Below, piece by piece: positions 59,757 to 64,000 of a stretch of DNA of 64,000 bases (position 1 is its first letter; the number at the start of each line of letters is the position of its first letter). The translations under genes and the position numbers were made by a program. Source of the DNA: an uncultured Ruminococcus sp. (GTDB taxonomy: Bacteria > Bacillota > Clostridia > Oscillospirales > Ruminococcaceae); the NCBI GenBank assembly GCA_910584195.1, contig CAJTYV010000007.1, forward strand, positions 16,949 through 80,948, written 5' to 3'. The notes beneath the pieces were generated by a model. That model was not told the origin of the DNA, searched no databases, and was given only the letters and a program-made list of their open reading frames with translations.

Positions 59757-60041
59757 ATGAATAATTTTCCGTTTGAAGATTGTCCAAACACTGCTTGCTT
59801 TACCTGTTGTCATGTTCTGAACGAGAATAAACCAATATTGTATGTTTCTCATGATGAAGATGGTTATTGGCAATTTCTTTGTGGTGGACAACATATAAAG
59901 AGTGATGCAAGAATAGTATCTTTAGCTGATATTTTAGAAATAGATGCAACTATGACCGATTTAGCACAATTGGATTATGGTGAATATGCAGAAGCTGAAG
60001 ATGAAAAAAGTGACTGGATAGTACAAAGAAAAAACAAGTAA
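59757..60041 (+). CDS. Small conserved hypothetical protein, second moron gene
   Basis: 94 residues; GGAGG eight bases before the ATG. CPNTACFTCCHVLNENKPIL and DGYWQFLCGGQHI give four cysteines and a Trp-rich core; the C-terminus is acidic. It resembles small bacterial proteins with a CxxCxHV...WxFxCG pattern whose function I do not know. Followed by the terminator at 60061-60089. Confidence 0.68.
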   Translation: MNNFPFEDCPNTACFTCCHVLNENKPILYVSHDEDGYWQFLCGGQHIKSDARIVSLADILEIDATMTDLAQLDYGEYAEAEDEKSDWIVQRKNK

Positions 60042-60060
60042 AATTCCAATTTGCCAAGCG

Positions 60061-60089
60061 AAAGGAGCGACCGAAAATCGCTCCTTTTT
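60061..60089. terminator. Terminator shared by moron and tape measure gene
   Basis: AAAGGAGCGA/TCGCTCCTTT with a 7-nt loop, then TTTTT on the plus strand; it overlaps the tape measure stop codon. Confidence 0.85.
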
Positions 60090-63000
60090 ACACATTCAGC
60101 GCATTCCTCGTCTGCCGATAGATCTCCAGCCGTGACAGCGATGTAGGTGAGTTATTCGTCTGATTCACTGTCCGGCTGTTGTCGTTGTTGTAGTTGTTGA
60201 TGACCGTTCCTGCCGGACTGCTGTTCTGCATCGCAGAAGAAATACCGCTCATATCCGTATCCAAAGTGAGATGCATCGCACTTGCCACACCGCCGATTGC
60301 CTTTGTGATGAGCTTTTTGTTGCGGTTGATTCCGTCGGCAAGTTCACCCATAAAGTCCGGCATCCAAGATTCAAAATCGGTCAGAGGGCCTTTTTCAGGA
60401 ACAGAAAAATGCAGATGCTCCCAGATCACGTTCGCCACATCGCAGACGGAATTGTACAGATCTGCCATCATATAGCGAATGCCGTTCACAAGGTTCTGCA
60501 TCAGGTCATAACCCCATTGCCACGAGGAATTGGCGATATTTCGGATAGAATCCACAGCAGAATTCAAAGCGTCTGTCACCGTATCACGAATATTCCAGAC
60601 CCTGTCCCATACGCCGTTTTTGATGTTATCCCAGATATTCAGCACAGTATTTTGAACGTTGTTCATCGCTCTGTGAACGGCATCGGGCATAGCGTTCCAG
60701 ACATCGGAAACTGTATTTTTTACCGAATTTACGACATTTCTAACGCTGTCAGAAATTGCCGTCCATGTTGAGCTAACAGTGTTTTTTATGTCGATCTGTC
60801 CCGTTGAAATAAGCATTTTCATGCCGTTCCAAACTGCTGAAATAACCTCTTTCAAGCCGTTTACCGATGCTGTAACGATATTTTTGATTGCATTCCAGCT
60901 GGTTGTGATAGCGGTTTTAATGCTGTCAAGAGAAGTTTTAATTGCTGTAGTAATTGCATTCCATCCCGATTTTACGCCGTTTCCGATATTGGCAAGCACA
61001 GCGTTCATATTCGCCTGAATGCTGTTCCAGATATTTGTAACTTCGGTCAGCGTGTCCTGCATAAATGTCCCGACCACGGAAACAATATTTGACATCGCCG
61101 TCTTGAAAGTATCTGTCAGAGCCGTTGTAATACTCGTTCCGAAAGTGCTGAGAGCATCGCCAACAAGTCCAGCGTTTGCCGAAATACCGTCCGCTAAGCC
61201 CTGCATAAAGTCCGGCATCCAACTCTCAAAATCGGTCAGAGGACCTTCATCAGGAACGGAGAAATGCAGGAAACTTTTGATTTTATCAGCAACTCCCGTT
61301 ACAGCATCGGCTACAGCCTGAATTTTGGATTTGATGCCGTCAACGATGCCGTTGATGATATCAGAACCCCAGCTCCACGCCTCACTTGCAAGGTTTTTCA
61401 CGAAGTTCACAGCGTTATTAAAGCCGTTGACAATCGTGTCTTTGATGCCAGTGATTGTATTGGAAACTGCTGATTTTATGCTGTTCCAGATGTTTGAAAC
61501 TGTTGTTTTGATGCTGTTCATTACATTTGTGATAGTATTTTTGATAGCGTTCCAAATGTTTGATACAGTCGTGGAAATTGCGTTCAGAACTCCGGAAACA
61601 GTTGATGAAATTGTATTCCAAACGGAAGAAATTATTGACCAGATAGAATTTAAAATCCCCGAAATAAAGCCATAAACAGCATTCCACACGGTAGTAATCA
61701 CATTATGAATCGTGTTAATTGCTGTTGAGACTGCCGTAGAAATAACGTTCCAGATCGTTTCAAAAAATGACTTAATGCCCTCTAAAATTGGCGTAATAAA
61801 GCCAACGATCGCATTCCAGACAGCTTGAATCTTCTCATGGATCCAATCCATCACATTACTGATAATAATGTGAATCGCCTGAAAAATAGTCTCAAAAAGG
61901 TATTTAAATGCTTCCAAAAGCGGAGAAATAAAGTCGTAAATCGTCTGCCAGACTGTGGTAATGGTTGTCCAGATCGCATTTAAAACAGTAGAAATTGCCG
62001 TTGATACAGCGTTCCAGACGGTTGTAATGACGGTATGAATTGTAGTGATTTTCTCTGAAATACTGGTATAAATCGCTGTCCAGATCCCCACAAAGAAGTC
62101 ACGGATTCCCGTCCATACCGTTGTAAAAAAGCTACTGATAGAGGTAAAAATGCTGGTAAAGAAGGCAGAGATGTTGTTCCAAATATTGATAAAGAAATCT
62201 TTAATCGCAGTCCAGACTTCGCTCCATGACGTTCCGAACCAGCCTAAGAACACATCGGCAATGCCTTTCAGCGTGTTGACAATATTCGTGAAACTATTTT
62301 TAATGAAATCCCAGATGCCAATAAAAATGCCTTTGACACCGTTCCACATCTGCTCCCAGTCGCCTGTAAACAGCCCGATGAAAATATCCAGGATTCCAAG
62401 AATCACATCAACGATAACATCGAAAGTTTCCGCAATATAGGTGAAAACGCCCTCGAACCAAGGTGCAAGAATATCGCATAATCCCTGCCATACCGTTTTT
62501 ACAACATCGCCGAAATCCTCAAAATTAAAGCCTAAGGCGTTCAGGCGGTCAACAATTCCGGAGGTCAGGTTTTCAAAAACAGATTTGATTTTTCCCCAGA
62601 TCTCGGTCATTTTATTGCGGAACTCTTCATTGTTCTTCCACAGATTCACAAATGCAGCAATCAGCACGCCAATTGCTGCAACAACCGCCACAACAGGTGC
62701 GGAAATCCCGCCGATCACACCGCTTAAAGCCGCAAAAGCTGATTTAGCACCTGCAATTAAAGTCGGAATATTGCTGATAAACTGCATTAGCGTGCCGACT
62801 GTAGAAATCGTTTTGCCGATAATAATGAGCAGAGGCCCTAAAGCAGCCGCAATTAAAGCAATTTTGATAATGGTCTGCTTGGTACTGTCGTCCAGTGCGT
62901 TAAACTTCGTAACCCATTCCTGAATTTTTGCGATAATTGGGGTTAAATACTCCGCCAAAAGCTGTCCCAAAGAAGTCATAAGCACATCAATGGAGGACTT

Positions 63001-64000
63001 CAACTGCTCAATCGAACCTCCAAAACCACTCATCATGGCAGCAGCCATTTCGTCGGTTGTGCCTGCACAGTTATTGATAGAACCGCTTAGATTTTCAACG
63101 TCAGCAGGGGCTGTGTTGATTAAAGCAAGCCACGGTGCCATCTGATTTTTGCCGAAGATAGCGGAAGCTGCGGCGATCTGCTCGGACTCGGAAAGCTGTG
63201 AAAAAGTTTCGTTCAGTTCCTTGTGAATCGTGATGGTGTCTTTCATTGTGCCGTCAGCGTTGGTAACGGAAATTCCCAGTTCATCCATCATCGCCGCACC
63301 CTCTTTGGCAGGCTTTACCAATCGGGAAAGACCTGTTTTCAGGGAGTTGGCGGCAACTTCCGCCTCAATACCGTTATTCGCCATCACACCCATATACAGG
63401 GAAGCGTCATTTACTTCGTAGCCTGCCGTTGAGAAAATCGGTGCAGCGACGGACATTGCTTCCGACAGACTGTCGATGTCCAGTGCGGAATTGTTGCAGG
63501 CGGCAGCGAACACATCGGCATAATTTGCGGCATCGTCAAAAGAGCCGTGAAATCCGTTGATCGTAGCGACAAGTCCTGCCGAAACCGTATCCAGACTTCC
63601 GCCTTCGCCTGCCGCCAAGTTCATGGCAGGAGCAAGGGCTGCTGCGGCTTCTTCTGCCGTCAAGCCTGCACGGGCAAAATTCAGGGTTGCCGTTGCCGCA
63701 TCATTCATACCGAAAGTGGAATTTGATGCGGCATCTTTCATCGCCTTATCCAGCAAATCTGCCTGTTCTTCGGTGTTTTTCATCGTGGCGTTGGTGAGCT
63801 GCATGATCTTGTCCACTTCAGCAAATTTTACAGAGGCGGTCGTTCCCAAGGCTGCCACACCTGCGGTGATCGGCAGTAGTTTTTCTCCTGTGCCGGAAAT
63901 TTTGTCTCCGGCTTTTTCCAGTACCTCTCCAGCTTCACCGATTTTCACAAGGGCAGTTCTTGAATTTTCAGCTTCACGCTGTAAATTCTGCAAATCCTGC
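60088..64000 (-). CDS. Phage tail tape measure protein (partial, N-terminus outside window)
   Basis: At least 1301 residues; the frame is open to the window end. The N-terminal visible part (AALGTTASVKFAEVDKIMQL, NFARAGLTAEEAAAALAPAM) is the TP901/PhageMin tail domain. Two membrane segments (about 375-400 and 425-455) follow, then a long series of hydrophobic repeats of the type IWNAVSTAIS/VWNTISSTVS. Two copies of HFSVPxxGPLTDFESWMPDF occur late (genome about 61205-61265 and 60360-60412). Its length sets tail length. Confidence 0.92.
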   Translation of the reverse strand, partial: QDLQNLQREAENSRTALVKIGEAGEVLEKAGDKISGTGEKLLPITAGVAALGTTASVKFAEVDKIMQLTNATMKNTEEQADLLDKAMKDAASNSTFGMNDAATATLNFARAGLTAEEAAAALAPAMNLAAGEGGSLDTVSAGLVATINGFHGSFDDAANYADVFAAACNNSALDIDSLSEAMSVAAPIFSTAGYEVNDASLYMGVMANNGIEAEVAANSLKTGLSRLVKPAKEGAAMMDELGISVTNADGTMKDTITIHKELNETFSQLSESEQIAAASAIFGKNQMAPWLALINTAPADVENLSGSINNCAGTTDEMAAAMMSGFGGSIEQLKSSIDVLMTSLGQLLAEYLTPIIAKIQEWVTKFNALDDSTKQTIIKIALIAAALGPLLIIIGKTISTVGTLMQFISNIPTLIAGAKSAFAALSGVIGGISAPVVAVVAAIGVLIAAFVNLWKNNEEFRNKMTEIWGKIKSVFENLTSGIVDRLNALGFNFEDFGDVVKTVWQGLCDILAPWFEGVFTYIAETFDVIVDVILGILDIFIGLFTGDWEQMWNGVKGIFIGIWDFIKNSFTNIVNTLKGIADVFLGWFGTSWSEVWTAIKDFFINIWNNISAFFTSIFTSISSFFTTVWTGIRDFFVGIWTAIYTSISEKITTIHTVITTVWNAVSTAISTVLNAIWTTITTVWQTIYDFISPLLEAFKYLFETIFQAIHIIISNVMDWIHEKIQAVWNAIVGFITPILEGIKSFFETIWNVISTAVSTAINTIHNVITTVWNAVYGFISGILNSIWSIISSVWNTISSTVSGVLNAISTTVSNIWNAIKNTITNVMNSIKTTVSNIWNSIKSAVSNTITGIKDTIVNGFNNAVNFVKNLASEAWSWGSDIINGIVDGIKSKIQAVADAVTGVADKIKSFLHFSVPDEGPLTDFESWMPDFMQGLADGISANAGLVGDALSTFGTSITTALTDTFKTAMSNIVSVVGTFMQDTLTEVTNIWNSIQANMNAVLANIGNGVKSGWNAITTAIKTSLDSIKTAITTSWNAIKNIVTASVNGLKEVISAVWNGMKMLISTGQIDIKNTVSSTWTAISDSVRNVVNSVKNTVSDVWNAMPDAVHRAMNNVQNTVLNIWDNIKNGVWDRVWNIRDTVTDALNSAVDSIRNIANSSWQWGYDLMQNLVNGIRYMMADLYNSVCDVANVIWEHLHFSVPEKGPLTDFESWMPDFMGELADGINRNKKLITKAIGGVASAMHLTLDTDMSGISSAMQNSSPAGTVINNYNNDNSRTVNQTNNSPTSLSRLEIYRQTRNALNV

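Larger units (their letters stand above)
48751..64000 (-). mobile_element. Prophage, late and integration end (continues past window)
   Basis: A minus-strand module in the usual siphophage order (tape measure, Dit, tail, fibre, holin, endolysin) ends in two large serine recombinases next to the ICE border. Head and packaging genes would lie to the right of 64000. The outer boundary could not be set. Confidence 0.85.

Noticed and set aside
61000..62700. Plus-strand frames opposite the tape measure gene
   Set aside because: They mirror the hydrophobic repeats of the tape measure protein, lack ribosome-binding sites and conflict with a long intact gene.

Overview
The window comes from a low-GC Gram-positive anaerobe. 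A Ruminococcus-like member of the Oscillospiraceae fits best: the promoters are AT-rich with TTGACA/TATAAT boxes, the ribosome-binding sites are strong AGGAGG types, a dockerin-like module is present, and the mobile elements are of clostridial type. The genus is an inference.

Layout. (1) 1-1842 is chromosome: the 3' part of a membrane protein gene with 15-residue tandem repeats, a MITE-like inverted-repeat element, and a tRNA-Trp gene with its promoter. (2) 1843-48322 is a complete integrative and conjugative element (ICE) of about 46.5 kb, bounded by a perfect 48-bp direct repeat of the 3' half of tRNA-Trp (1843-1890 and 48275-48322). The tyrosine integrase lies beside the intact tRNA. Next come a serine recombinase, a small plus-strand operon with its own operator, a type III toxin-antitoxin system (toxI RNA and ToxN), a 2810-residue methyltransferase/helicase protein, a GntR regulator, and cargo genes (Rpn nuclease, metallophosphoesterase, Lar-like zinc ribbon, DUF3991/Toprim, two Xre regulators, macrodomain). 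After these come topoisomerase III and the conjugation module: VirB4, PrgI, a VirB6/TrbL-like protein, two VirB2-like pilins, a VirD4 coupling protein, relaxase and MobC with a candidate oriT. A HepT-MntA toxin-antitoxin pair sits beside the relaxase, and ParA/ParB close the right end. (3) From about 48.75 kb to the end is the late and integration side of a serine-recombinase prophage, on the minus strand: tape measure (cut by the window end), Dit-like tail protein, Gp37-like tail protein, dockerin-bearing tail protein, collagen-like fibre, holin, two-domain endolysin, a zinc-ribbon/HTH protein, a small SHOCT-like protein and two large serine recombinases. A plus-strand two-gene moron sits between tape measure and Dit.

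Two element-wide patterns stand out. First, at least 14 copies of a 19-bp palindrome, consensus TTGTGCTATWATAGCACAA, stand at operon boundaries of the ICE. Its centre is itself a -10 box, which suggests one regulator controls the whole element. Second, a small module of about 45-50 residues recurs in unrelated ICE proteins: at the C-termini of ToxN, HepT, the giant methyltransferase/helicase and a coiled-coil Mob-region protein, three times in the relaxase, and as a free-standing 72-residue protein. A shared tag of this kind, perhaps for recruitment to or passage through the conjugation channel, is the best candidate here for an undescribed system.

All calls rest on reading motifs by eye; no database search was run.
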